Made by a program: the position numbers and the translations under genes. Below the pieces are notes generated by a model, which did not search any database, had not been told where the DNA came from, and saw nothing but the letters and a program-made list of their open reading frames with translations. From Ulota crispa (taxonomy: Eukaryota; Streptophyta; Bryopsida; Orthotrichales; Orthotrichaceae), in NCBI GenBank assembly GCA_963920765.1, contig OY987251.1, positions 3,846,501 through 3,910,500 of the forward strand: DNA of 64,000 bases. Reading direction: 5' to 3'. Positions 12,123-24,100 of the stretch are shown here, in pieces (the stretch's first letter is position 1; every line of letters starts with the position of its first letter).

Positions 12123-12359
12123 TTAACCCATGAGCGCCCAGAGTTATTTTGAGATTTAGGAGAGAATGGGGGTTTAATGGCCACCACAGCTTGAAAAATT
12201 ATATTAAGAAAAAGTGACCGTAGGATTTGAAAAATGATTACCTTATGTGCTGATGGGGACCAAGCATGACTGTTTTCATCGTACAAATTTAGAGAAAAAA
12301 TGAGATAAAGTTGTGGGCCCCAATGACAGGATCATGTTGCTGGGACGCTTAAGGGTTAA
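12123..12359. mobile_element. piggyBac-like MITE, 237 bp
   Basis: TTAA-CCCATGAGCGCCCAG on the left mirrors CTGGGACGCTTAAGGG-TTAA on the right. The end sequence is close to that of the 34720-34977 element (CCCATGAGCGTCCCAG), while the interior is different. Confidence 0.7.
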
Positions 12360-13261
12360 ACAATAAAAATAAAATGTTTAAACCCCTAAGAGTGCATGCG
12401 TCCACCATGTGACTGATGAATGATTTCTAATTCTTATCGTAAGAGTTGCATCATACGGATGCAATACACCCAAGTATATTAAGAAATCTGTTTTCTTGTC
12501 TGTTTTTTTGTGTAAGCGTTTTGTTTGATAATTTGATGTTGGGTGATTTTTGCATAATGTGAACAATGAATGATATTATCCCCTAAGTGCTTGAGGGTAT
12601 TTTTCTTGTTTTTGGAAGGCAGTTTCAGAAGTTTTTGAATTGTCCTTGTATGATCTTTATTAAACACCAAAACAAAATTGTAAACGTAAGATCTTGAACT
12701 TCAAACCTCTTAGATGGTGCCGTCAAAAGAATTTCCAAAAAGGACGCATAAATTTTAAGATATTTGTGATTGAATGTGGACAAGTATGGATTTTTTTGGT
12801 TCTTTTAGCTGCCCAAAACTTCTAATGCAAACACAATAACCCGTGTGTACAAAAATGGGAAACAACCACTTACAATGATTTATTGTTTGTTTTTGTCACT
12901 TCCAAACTAATGACCCCCTTTGTTACGTACCTCCCATGGTCTGTAACTTAAATCATCCAAACATGCTAATTAATCAACAATCTATACATAATAAACTATG
13001 TAAACCACAAAGAGCTCAACCACCCGACCATAGAGAGAGATTATCTCCCAACAAGAATTTTTCTCCTCACCCTCCAAGCCCCATCTTATACTATCCGTCC
13101 TCTTCATAAAAATAGAGTTACTTTGACTATTTTTATCTTTTTATTTTTAACATTCATCTCCAACCCTTTGCTAAGGTAAAACTCTTAGTTATATTCTAAA
13201 TATAACTCACATCATATCTCATCTTTTACTTGGAATTGTCTAGCTCCAAGTTCCAATCTTA

Positions 13262-13462
13262 TCATCAAGTGTACATCTGGTACACTTGTCATCCATGGTT
13301 CATCTTGACCTTATCATCCAATGTTCATCTTGACACTTATAATCCATTGTTCATCCTAACACTTGTCATCAAGTGTACATCCCGTTCACTTGTTCTCAAA
13401 AGTACATCCCATGCCTTTGTCCTCAAGTGTACATCTTGTACACTTGTCATCAAAGTGGAGTT
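13262..13462. repeat. Degenerate minisatellite, unit about 27-29 bp
   Basis: The unit CACTTGTCATCAAGTGTACATC recurs in degenerate form about seven times, with the core alternating between AAGTGTACATC and ATGTTCATC. The plus-strand frame across it (13230-13481) simply reads the repeat and is not a gene. Next to it, 13530-13700 holds short palindromic words around TTCACAATT(T)AT. Confidence 0.7.
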
Positions 13463-14273
13463 GTCTAATTCCAATGCATAAATCCGTCATCCAAAGATAT
13501 CATCCTTCTAGCCTGCAGCTTATCTACTAATTCACAATTTATAATAAATTAGTTCCTCGCTGATTGTTCAATTATTAATTCACAATTCATTGTGAATTAA
13601 TTAATTCATCAATCTTTCATCCATCCTCGGTGGTTTAAATACTAGTTCACAATTTATTATGAACTAGTTCATCCATCAATCAATCAATCATTTGTCAAAG
13701 GTCATGACACCCTTCCAAATCCATGATCATAATTTCACAAATGAGCTTGCAATGCAATTGTGAAATAGCTACCACCTAATACAATGACTTGTTCTAACTC
13801 CAATTATTGACCAAAATCATTATTAATCAAAGAAGCTTCAATGGTGAATGAATTCTAATATGTATAACAAAAAAAATCCAAGTGAAGTTAAAGCAAAAAC
13901 ACATTTAGATTTTTTAGGTGACAAATTTTCAATAAAACAACCCTCAATGCCCTAGGGAGTGCCCAAGAGAAATTTTCACTTTATTCTCAACTTGATGCCC
14001 ATCATTTCAATGTGGCAACTTGACATAGGCTCTACAGTAACACTATTCATCACACTGTTTGGTATGCAAGAGGTATGCTTGAAGTTTAGTTTCCACCATT
14101 ATCCACTAGAATAAGGTATGGAAGACAATAAAATTGAACATTGAAGCTAACTTCAACCAATTACTTCTTCAAAAATAAAACTTTAAAACAATTAGATCTT
14201 TGTCTTCAACAAGGTTTCAAAGTTTCTTGGAGTTTCTTGAACAACAAAATTTGGTGCCTTGGGTATGTAGGGG

Positions 14274-15210
14274 TTAACCCCTAAAGGACCCGACCCCCTT
14301 TTTTAGCAACATAGCAATTTTGGGCAAGTGGTTGTGATTGGAGGACTTCATATTTAGGCTAAAATTTAAATAGAATGTGGGAACAAGGTTTATCTATTGT
14401 ATGAGGTTTATCTTTTGTATGCATTAAATTTCATGACATTTGGAAGTACAAATAAGAAGATATGGCCTAATAAGTAGTTTTTTTTAACTCAGCGGGCAAT
14501 TTGGACAGACTTTTAAAAATCACTTTTAAAAAAAAAGAGTTTGAAATTGGTTAAGAAGATTACTGTGAATGTAGAAAGCTTTGAATCATTCCATTTTGGT
14601 CAACGAGATGAAAGTTATGAGGAGTTTTTGTTTGCTGGTAATTATGGATTCTCTACTCTATAATAAACTTTGAAGTCCTTTGTTTTACTCAATTTTCAAT
14701 ATTTTGGGGAAAAAAACTGAAGGATGTAGATTGTTTATTACAACATTACAATTGTTGGGATTGGCATTTTTCATTTCCATAATTAAATTTTTAACAATTT
14801 AGTGTTTTGAATCATTCTCTATTTCTTCTTACTTACTATTTTTTTCCCATATGTTGCGTAATTCCAAATGATTTGAAATCTTTTTGGCATGGACCCTACT
14901 TAGGAGGGATAAGGAATCTAAAAAAGCACCACCCACACGGTCTTTTTTCTTTGGGAAATTTGCCTTCTAAAGGGTAGCTGTCCGATTTTTAACAAGATGT
15001 TTATGAATACTCAAACCATTCTATCTTCCAATCCATGCTCTGGAAAAATTTGAAATTTTTTCCATACCTTCTAAAACTATCCTACAGCAAGATCCTACGG
15101 TTACATTATATGCATAACAATGTTTATGTTATCAAATTTGGTTGATGCTCTAAAAATGGCAGTTTTGGAGAGTTGTTGGTGAAAACGCTGCTTGGACTTT
15201 TAGGCGTTAA
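14274..15210 (+). mobile_element. piggyBac-like element, left member of a head-to-head pair
   Basis: Begins TTAA-CCCCTAAAGGACCCGAC and ends GGACTTTTAGGC-GTTAA. Its right end is an inverted homologue of the start of the next element: CCAAAACTGCCATTTTTAG versus GAAAACTGCCACTTTTGGG once reversed. Its interior (14477-14650) matches the left arm of the foldback at 1-280. Length 937 bp against 940 bp for its partner. No coding sequence seen. Confidence 0.65.
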
Positions 15211-16146
15211 CCCCTAAAGAACCAAGCTCTTTTTTCAGTGAAAGTTACTGAAAACTGCCACTTTTGGGGGAATGAGTAGAAAGGTAGAAAAAACAATTAT
15301 TTTTGGAAATCTGACCATAAGATCTTGCCCTAGACTATGGGAGGTACTTGTGGAAAGGAAATTAGCTCATCCTAGATGTAGAGGAGTGAGATATTGACAT
15401 CTAAAGTGAAAAAAATAGTTTTTTTTCCCTATTGCCCAAAATTTTCAAAAGCCCTTGATTGCCCATAAATCAAATAAATTGCTCTAAGCAAAGTTGAGGT
15501 TCATTTTTTCCATGTAGAAGACCAAGTTAGGTAAGTGTGGGAGAATTTTCAAATGAATTAGAGGTGTGAATCATACTTTGTAAAACCTTGGAATGCCATA
15601 AGGTCATGAAATTTGCATATACACTAGGCAAAATTGGAGGATATATGTAAAATTCAGAAATTTGAATTATTCTGATCCAAACGATGAAAACCAAGGAATC
15701 TTCATCTAATACAACTTGGAAAGGAAAGAAGTAAAAAAAATACACAAAGAGCACAAAAAGGTAAAGCACCAAAGGCAAAAGGAATGGAGGTATGGGAGTC
15801 TTGTACTTGCCCGCAAACTAAAACTTTTCACTCATAAATTGAAATTGAATAATTCAAAGCTCCTCGCATATGTGCAAATCTAAAGAACTAATTTCAGATT
15901 TTTATTTTGAAAAAAAATTATATTGGAAAATATTTTGGGCTGCCCAATCTCCCTTGTTTTTAAAAAATTCAAGCATAACTTCTTCAGTAATTGTTGGAAT
16001 GATGGAAATATTAGATGCCCATGCAAATCTTTGAATTCCCCATCTTCAATAAAAGTTTCAAGAAATCACGCAAAGTAGTTTAGCCATAGGTACATGCCTG
16101 AAATCCTATTTGTCTCGCAAAGGGACAATGATCCTTTAGGGGTTAA
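15207..16146 (-). mobile_element. piggyBac-like element, right member of a head-to-head pair
   Basis: Shares the central TTAA (15207-15210) with the previous element and runs in the opposite sense to it. Ends ATCCTTTAGGGG-TTAA. The stretch 15787-16146 matches the right arm of the foldback at 282-1023, including GAATTCCCCATCTTC, AAAGTTTCA and the TTTGTC(C/T)CGCAA(A/G)GGGACAAT tail, but lacks the nested MITE found there. Confidence 0.65.
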
Positions 16147-19100
16147 ACACTCATTGTAGGAGATGTACAAAAAAACACAAGAAACACATTCAAATAAGTA
16201 TTAAGGTAGTAGCACCCATCAACCTGACCGTCCCATGGGCATCACTGACATCATAATTAAAAAAGCAAATGCTTATGAGTGAACTAAGTGATGGTTATGG
16301 GTGACAAAGTGATGGTTGTGGGTGATTGGTATGACGGTTATGAGTACCCATCTCACTATTTAAGAACCAACAAACCTTATTTTTAGCATCTCTTACACAT
16401 GATTCTTACAATTTCAGTGATTTTGCACTTGGAAAAATACCCACGCACACATGACTTTGTGGATAACTTCCCAAACTAAACTAATATTTTTTATTCTTTG
16501 TTTCCAATCTAAAAATATAATTTTTGCCCTTGTCCAACTACCCTAACCATGCTAAAGTGCTTAAACTCACGCTTATGGGCGGCTACTTTAGAAGGCATTT
16601 TTGTTTGTTTAAAAGAAAAAGTGATTTGTTCGATCATTGGGTGATTCATTATTTGTATGCAAGACTCTACATTGGAAAAAGAAAAAGAACTTACACAAAT
16701 GAAGATGTTGTTCCTGACATCTACTGACACTGACTTGTTTTTCCAGAAGATCTGTATGCCACGTCTCCTTGTTTTATTGGGGGGTTAAGCTAATTACGAC
16801 GGACGCCACAAGCAGAGTTCATAATTAGCTCAACGAAGGGCGGATTAAACTCTGCTAAATGCGCAGAAACTTCAAATTTCACAAGGTGGTAGAGAGTCTA
16901 TAGACATACTGTAGCTATAAGCTTAAAGAAAAAACTGGTTGACGTGTAGTTAAATTTAACTTCAGTCGGGATCGCTGGAAACCACAGACGTTGCTTACCC
17001 CGGATGAAAGGTCTAGTCATTTCTGTTCATCCCAAAGAGTGAGATTATGCTAAGTTATAGTTTACAGAGCCCAACATGGCTTTCTTTTTACATTGTTGAA
17101 AATTGTTTCGAAAGTCCCTTTCAATCCCCGATGCCAAACTTCAGTCCCTCTGTCCCTCTAAAATGTCCAAATCAAACACATTTCTTGTACCACTAAAAAG
17201 CTCCCTTTTGCTGACTTCAAATGCTAAGAAAGCGTTTGTCATGTTCAATGATCTCATGGGGGCAAGTTAAGCAATTAGAGAGCATTCCTCTCCTAGCAAG
17301 CTTGGCCTTGTCCATATGGAGGTACCATTGTTGCTACTAATTTTTAAATCATCATCAATAGTGAAGAGCTTGGAACATGCACAAATTTGGTACTTTGTGC
17401 ATGGGATTTGGGTGTCCAAATTCCAACATCAAAGTTGGAGATTTTGCACATCTTTGATAGAAGGTGTATTGATTCTAGAATGCATGTGTCACTAGCACAA
17501 AGATAAAAATAATGAGGAGCTGGCAGCATTTACAAACTATGTAAATATACAGTACTTTTTGCAAGAAATTTGGGTGCCTAAACGACCACACAAAAAATAG
17601 AGATTTTGCATACATTTGATAGATGGTATATTGTTTTTAGAATGTATGTGTCACTAGCACAAAGACTAAAAACACAGTTAATCCTTAGGAATGAAGATTT
17701 TTGGACGTTTTTAGAGGGACAGAGGGAGTATGAATCATTCATGTGAGTTGTTTTATTATGGAGTAAGCGTGTGGTTATGGATTAGGCAAAGTATTCAGAG
17801 ATTTTTGAACGTTTAGTCAAAACATACGGTAATATATTGAGAGATTTCTGAATGTTTTAATAAAACATTAAGAGAATTTTGTGATAATTTGTATACATTT
17901 CCAAAATAACCTAAATATCATTTACAAACTTTGCAAGGTCCATATTCAATTGAATATGGAATCCAAAGAATGCACATTGTTTTGTCTGAGCATAAAATTA
18001 GAAGCTTAGCAAAATTATAATTCTTGTAAATTTTTTAAGAGTTTAGTACACCACAAGAAAATTAGACTTGCACTATCTCAAACATATCATAAATAGCACA
18101 ACTTAGTTAAATTGATATTCCTTGCACTAATGAGATAAATCGGTATAGAATTGAAACCCGCCCTATAAGTATATCAATGAGATTTATATTGTCAAAACGT
18201 CCTAATTCATGTTGGATTGCATTTGACAATCAAAAGAGGATTCTGGATACTTCCAAATTATGTATTATCGTATGAATGAACTAAGAATTTTGGAGAGTGC
18301 TTACTGTATATGCATTCAAAATGCTTCTCATGCTCAAAAAGTGACCGTTTTAGGTGAAAGATATGTAGTGATTGGTTTTGGCAATAAAATTCATTTTTTT
18401 GATATGATGTTGTATGGGCACACATTATCCCAAGAAGACTTCAACAAAAAATATTCTACTTGAAACACTACCTCTTTGTCATAACTTTGTTTGTTGAAAC
18501 TAAAATTGAGGAAATTGAAAGTATAATTAAGAAGTTTTCAAGTTCATAGCATTACAAAAATTTTGAGCCTTTAAAGAGCCCCTTCCAAAGTCTCAAAAAG
18601 TATCTCAAGATACATACTTATTACAACAAACAAATCACTAATCCCTTATTTCTGCCCACCTTTTGAGTTCAATGCAATCATGAAAATTATGCTGTTGTGT
18701 CATTCCAATTGAATAAAGATGTGAGTACAATAAAACCATAACTTCTACTTTACTCTATTTGTGAAGTTGAGTGAATTACTTGAATAGTAACTAGTGAGTT
18801 CATTTACATATTTTTTCAATGCAATGCTTTTGTGTTGTTTTAAATTGTGAAGGTGACTAAAATCCTTCATAAATGATAGCAATGAATACAAGTCATTTTT
18901 TCTATACTAACGCTAACATCCCTAATTTCCAAATACTAGCTTGCTTTGTCAAATATGGGGGGCTCTTTGAGAGCTCAAAATTTTCCCAATGGGAATGAAT
19001 CCTATAACATTGTTTACAAGCATAATATGCTACAATTAATCTTGAGGAAAGAAATTCATTATGCACCAATTCTTCTTCCCGTAAGTTGAAAAAATGACAT

Positions 19101-19643
19101 ACCTTAAGAGACACATTAGTGAAATTAGTGAAAAACTGAGATAACAGTTTTATTCATGATTAAAGGATAATTTAAACTTATGATTGAATCCCTACTCCAC
19201 CAAACTTCAACAACTTACAACTTCTCCAGACAATGTCTGAAACCACATCATATAATACATTTCAATCCTCTCAAATATGCAAAAATGCCTCACTTGGAAA
19301 TATTTTCCCTAAAACAAAAGAAAATCAATAATGCCACACTCGACTAGATATGAAATATTTATATAATATGGACTTTCTACACCCATGGGCATTGAAGATT
19401 TTAAAAAAATTGCATGCATTTTACCCAATATTTCCCTATATTTTGCAAGTATCTCAATATATTTTGCAAGTACTTCTCATGAACTGATTAGTTATGGACT
19501 TTAATTTGTTCATACTTAGTGAAATGTGGCATTCCTTCCGATAACAAGAAAAACGTTGAAAACAAAAAAGAAGGCTACTGAGATGACTTCCCTAACTTTC
19601 ATTATTTACTAAAAACGACAGTCCTCCGCCAACACTCTTCATT
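16147..19643. other. Gene-free stretch
   Basis: No gene recognised. 16200-16350 repeats a degenerate word around GTGATGGTTATGGGTGA. 16785-17040 is less AT-rich and contains a short stem (GCAGAGTT with AACTCTGC) but no known RNA family. A Stowaway-like element lies at 17145-17728. The frame 18260-18463 has no recognisable domain. Confidence 0.5.
17145..17728. mobile_element. Stowaway-like element with internal duplication
   Basis: Left TCCCTCTGTCCCTCTAAAA and right TTTTAGAGGGACAGAGGGA are inverted repeats of the type seen at Stowaway (Tc1/mariner) MITE ends, with TA just after the right end. The left TA is not intact. Inside, about 120 bp is duplicated in direct order (17395-17520 and 17555-17675), both with ATGTGTCACTAGCACAAAGA. 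Confidence 0.6.
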
Positions 19644-19966
19644 AGGGGGTTTCAAACATAAAATTTGGCCTTTAAACTTCTCACCTCACACTCTCACAGG
19701 ATCTCTGCTCACTAGTGCATTGCTTTCATTCCCTTGCAAGCGCAAAGTTTGAGATACCCGTGACTTTGCGGAAGTTTCTGCAAAAGAAATTTTGGGGTTT
19801 GAGGATGCAGGTGAATGAATTGTACGAAGTCGCAAAGGTGAATTTCTGAAATTCACTCCTCATGTGAACCACGTTAGGCGTGAAGTCCAGAGGTGAGTCA
19901 CCTAGCTGTTCACTAGCCACAAAGGTTGAATCGCAATGTGAGTCACCTGAAAAAGTTTAGCCCCCT
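19644..19966. mobile_element. MITE, family F copy 1 (AGGGGGnTTCAAAC ends)
   Basis: Starts AGGGGGTTTCAAACAT and ends GCCCCCT; ATT stands on both sides as a possible 3-bp target duplication (TA immediately next to GGGGG/CCCCC would also fit). It matches 50489-50814 over its whole length. It lies about 520 bp upstream of the TATA box of the asparagine synthetase gene. The direct GTGAGTCACCT words near its right end are also in the other copy. Confidence 0.75.
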
Positions 19967-20293
19967 ATTCGTGCAAAGTTGCAAACCTTGGATTTGGACG
20001 TGATCCTCCTGAGGTGCAGGAATGGTAAAAGTGTGCATATCAGATATTTTGAAGTTACAATGAATCCATCCAAGTGGAGTAGCACAAGGCATTGCGCGGG
20101 TGAGAACCAACTACCAAAGCCGTCCACAAACTAAGGAACCAAGCACAGAAAGAAATCCATTTACCAAATAGCGCACAAAATTTCGCACACCCCCGAATTC
20201 CTTGCATTCAAAGATAAGAACATCTATTTCTGTCCAGGGTCCCACCCACTCCCAGGTCAGGAAATATTTCCTCACCTCCCAATAGCACTCAGC

Positions 20294-20301
20294 TGACGTG
20301 G
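20294..20301. promoter_or_regulatory. ACGT-core motif (TGACGTGG) upstream of asparagine synthetase
   Basis: TGACGTGG lies 188 bp upstream of the TATA start (20489). ACGT-core elements bind plant bZIP factors, which are known to control asparagine synthetase genes under sugar starvation and darkness. Function here is inferred from motif and position only. Confidence 0.35.
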
Positions 20302-20488
20302 ACCCTACTTATGAACAGTTGGACCACCAAGCCGGTTGCGTCCCTAGACCAACGCCGGAACCTCTAGACTCCCTAGACTCCCTATAGACTAGAGAGTCCC
20401 GACGAACGACACATGCGGCTCTGATTGGGAAGAATTTTCGGAGACTATCACTCTAGTATGCCCCGGATCAGCGGCCCCGCCTCGCCAC

Positions 20489-20494
20489 TATAAA
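20489..20494 (+). promoter_or_regulatory. TATA box of the asparagine synthetase gene
   Basis: CTATAAACT sits in a GC-richer segment just before a pyrimidine-rich leader (CTCTCTCCTCTCCC..), the usual plant core promoter layout. An inverted CCAAT (ATTGG, 20424-20428) lies about 60 bp upstream. Transcription would start near 20520, which gives a leader of about 580 bases before the ATG at 21104. Confidence 0.6.
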
Positions 20495-21103
20495 CTCTGC
20501 CATCGCTCCAGCTCTCTCCTCTCCCATCTCATCTCTCCTCCTCTCCCACTTCGTCTCGCACCTCCGGCGATCTCCTCTGTCTTCTCAATTGCTCCACATT
20601 CCCAAGCTCGCAATCCGAGTTCCAGTCCTGGTTCCGGTCAATTTGCAGCTCGGGTTCCAGTCAATTGAGGTCCAGCAAGTGTGGATTGTAGTGCTCACGA
20701 CAATCACCTTCTGTCTTCTCTGTTTTTGTCTTCACAGCTCGGCATTCCGAAGTTTGCAGTCTCTGTGTCAGTCCGACTTCCAGCACAAGCTCTAGTCAGT
20801 TTGCAGTACTTCGGTGTCTAGTCAATTGCAGCTCTGTGCATTTTGATCGTACTCTTCTCTATCTTTGTTCTGTCTTCTCGCATTCTCGTATTCTCTAGTT
20901 CGTACTGTAGTACGGTTCCAGAGAATACTGCGATTTCCCTGCTACGTAGTACAAGAGTACCGACCAGCTGTTCGATCCTCGTACGTACGTCGATCAGTGA
21001 TCGCGCCATTCCAGTGACATTATTACTCGAGGACAGTTGTCTCGATTGTGTGGAGATTGCGGGTATAGTTTTTTGTTGTTTGGTGTTGTAGGTGAGACAC
21101 ACC

Positions 21104-24100
21104 ATGTGTGGAATTCTGGCCATCCTCGGCGCCCAGGAGGAATCTCCTGCCCGGCGCGATCGTATTCTCGAGCTCTCTCGTAGGTGAGCTAGCATTTATC
21201 CTTCTTTTTTTTAGAGCCAATTTGCAATGGTTTGAGCATATTTTGAGGAGTGAGAGAATATTCGTGAGCATGCATCGGTACTTGGACCTCTGCTAGTGGC
21301 CATGCAGAAGAGTCTAGTGCTAGAGCTTGCTTGCTAGCGAAACTGGGTTGTAATTGTGTATGTTTTATGATTTTGTAGAGGATTTTGTACGTTGCAATGG
21401 CTGATTGTGGATTTGTTGTGCAGGTTGCGTCACCGAGGTCCGGACTGGAGTGGATTGTTCGTGGGGCAGAAGAGTTGGTGCTACCTGGCGCATGAGCGCT
21501 TGGCCATTATCGACCCGGCTTCGGGCGATCAGCCTCTCTACAATGGCACCAAGGACATTGTTGTTGCCGTAAGTTGATAGACCTCCTTAGTAGTACCCTT
21601 GCATAGTCAAAGCAAAGCAAAAAAAATGAACTTTGCAACAACTGTTTTTTTTTGGGTTCGCTTTACAAATTTAGTAAGTTAAGTCCCTAGTTGCGTAACT
21701 ACCAAACTAACCTGTAAGTGGTCTGTTGCATGACCGGTTTTGGTTTTTTTGCAGGCCAATGGCGAGATTTACAACCACGAGCAGCTGAAGAAGACCATGA
21801 AGGACAAGGAGTACCATACCCACTCCGACTGCGAAGTCATTGCTCACCTCGTAAGGGGCTCCCCCTCTCTCTCTCCTCTCCCTTTCCTCAAAGTTAGAAT
21901 TTCAGAGTTTTCCAACACAGTACAGCTAGAAGAATTAGTTGATTGATATTTTAAACGTTTGAAATTAAAACTTGAACGACTTTTTTCGGTTTTTTTTCAC
22001 ACTTTTGGTGTATTTTTTGTTGGGTTTTTGTTTGTGTTTGGCAGTATGAGGATGTGGGCGAAGAGGTCGTGGGCATGCTGGACGGCATGTTCTCCTTTGT
22101 ACTGGTGGACAACCGTGACAACTCCTTCATTGCCGCTCGTGACCCCATTGGCATCACCCCTCTGTACCTCGGATGGGGCTCCGACGGTACTATTCCTAAT
22201 GTTTTTTTGCACGTTGTCGATTATGAACAGAAAGTGAACAGTTTTTCATACTTATCTCTTTTTTTTAATTTTTTAATGGGTTCCAAGTTGACCAAAGTGG
22301 TGGGACTCTTGTTTGGTGGGGGCGGCGGTTACAGGAAGTGTTTGGTTTGCCTCGGAGATGAAAGCCTTGAAGGACGATTGTGAACGGTTTGAAGTTTTCC
22401 CACCTGGCCACCTCTACTCCAGCAAACATGGTTAGTAGATTAATTACTCCTGCTTCAATGTTCAGAGAAAATACAGTTTCGGACACTTCAAACCCCTATA
22501 CATGTAGAATTTTCCGTAGTGGAGAGGAGATCAAAGTCTTTCATAAAAATCTGTTGCAAATCTGAAGAGGAAGCCCCATTTCCATAGCCGATATCAGAGG
22601 CCATAGCCATATATCCAAGCTTATACTTTCCTAGTTACCAACTGAAACTCAACAATTACCGACACCTAGTATCCTCCGCCACAGCAAAAGATCTAACACT
22701 TGCGAAATGTGTGATTGAAGGAGGACTTCGCCGGTACTACAACCCACCATGGTTCTCGGAGACCTACGTTCCCACAACGCCTTACGACCCTCTGGTTCTG
22801 CGCGCCGCCTTCGAGAAGGTAATAACACTCTAAAACTACATTTTTTCTTATACAATTGCAATCTCAGTTAGTACTTCGTAACAGGAGATTGACTGACAAG
22901 TGTTGGATACGGATTTGCTCGCAGGCTGTGGTGAAGCGACTGATGACCGACGTGCCGTTCGGAGTGCTCCTCTCCGGAGGCTTAGACTCGTCACTGGTTG
23001 CGGCGGTGGCGTCCCGACATCTCGCAGGCACCAGAGCCGCAAACATCTGGGGAAAACAGCTCCACTCCTTCTGCGTTGGGCTTGAGGTACCTATAACCAA
23101 TCACACCATTAGGAAAATAGTGAGCCCTCCAAGAGTCCCTTAAGTTCTGATTCTCTTAAAATTTATTGAGCTTAACCCCACAACGCTCCGGGTATCTCAG
23201 AATACACTGAAAAGGGGGCGACTTTCTCGCCCTTGCGGCGTTGAGGGCTTAAATAGGGGTTCACTAAAAGTGTGTGAAGTGTCCCTACTTTGCGTGACTT
23301 TCCTCTTGCACAAGTACTAAGCATTGCAAAGGCATGGATATATTTTTTATGGTATTTTTGAACTTGACTTAACACAATCAAGTGTCGTATCATAATTTTT
23401 TGTAATGAATTTTAGGTGTTGTGCATGGTTGCCCTTGTTGTTTCAATTGGGACCCAACTGAAGGCTCTTAGCCATCATTACACTCAAAGTTTTGGATTAG
23501 GAAAAGTAGGTTGTAACTACGGCATTTTCCATATCCCAAAGTACAAATTAAAACCATTACTAGGACAGGAGGTTCTTTACTTTGCTAATGTCTCCGTGGT
23601 TGCAAGTTTGTGGTCAGTTTCTGAATAACTTTCGCAAGCGAACTCTTTGTATTGATGGGTTTTGTGACGAATTGCAGGGATCTCCGGACTTGAAGGCTGC
23701 GAGGGAAGTGGCTAACTACATCGGCACCCGCCATCACGAGTTTAACTTCACTGTCCAAGTGAGTGAGAGCTTCTTCTAGCACGTGAATATTTCCACAAGT
23801 TGTGTAGACTGGGTGTGTGTTGTGATTAGAATGGAGCTCGGTATTGATGGCGGATGAGCGTGTTGGTTTGCAGGAAGGGTTGGACGCGCTCTCGGAGGTG
23901 ATCTACCACGTGGAGACGTACGACGTGACGACGATCCGGGCGAGCACGCCCATGTTTCTGATGACACGCAAGATCAAAGCGCTGGGCGTGAAGATGGTGC
24001 TGTCGGGCGAGGGCTCTGATGAAATCTTCGGCGGATACCTCTACTTCCACAAGGCGCCTAACAAGGAGGAGTTCCACCACGAGCTCGTGCGCAAGATCAA

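Noticed and set aside
11717..12286. 189-codon minus-strand frame
   Set aside because: No domain recognised, composition not coding-like, and its first third lies inside a MITE (12123-12359).
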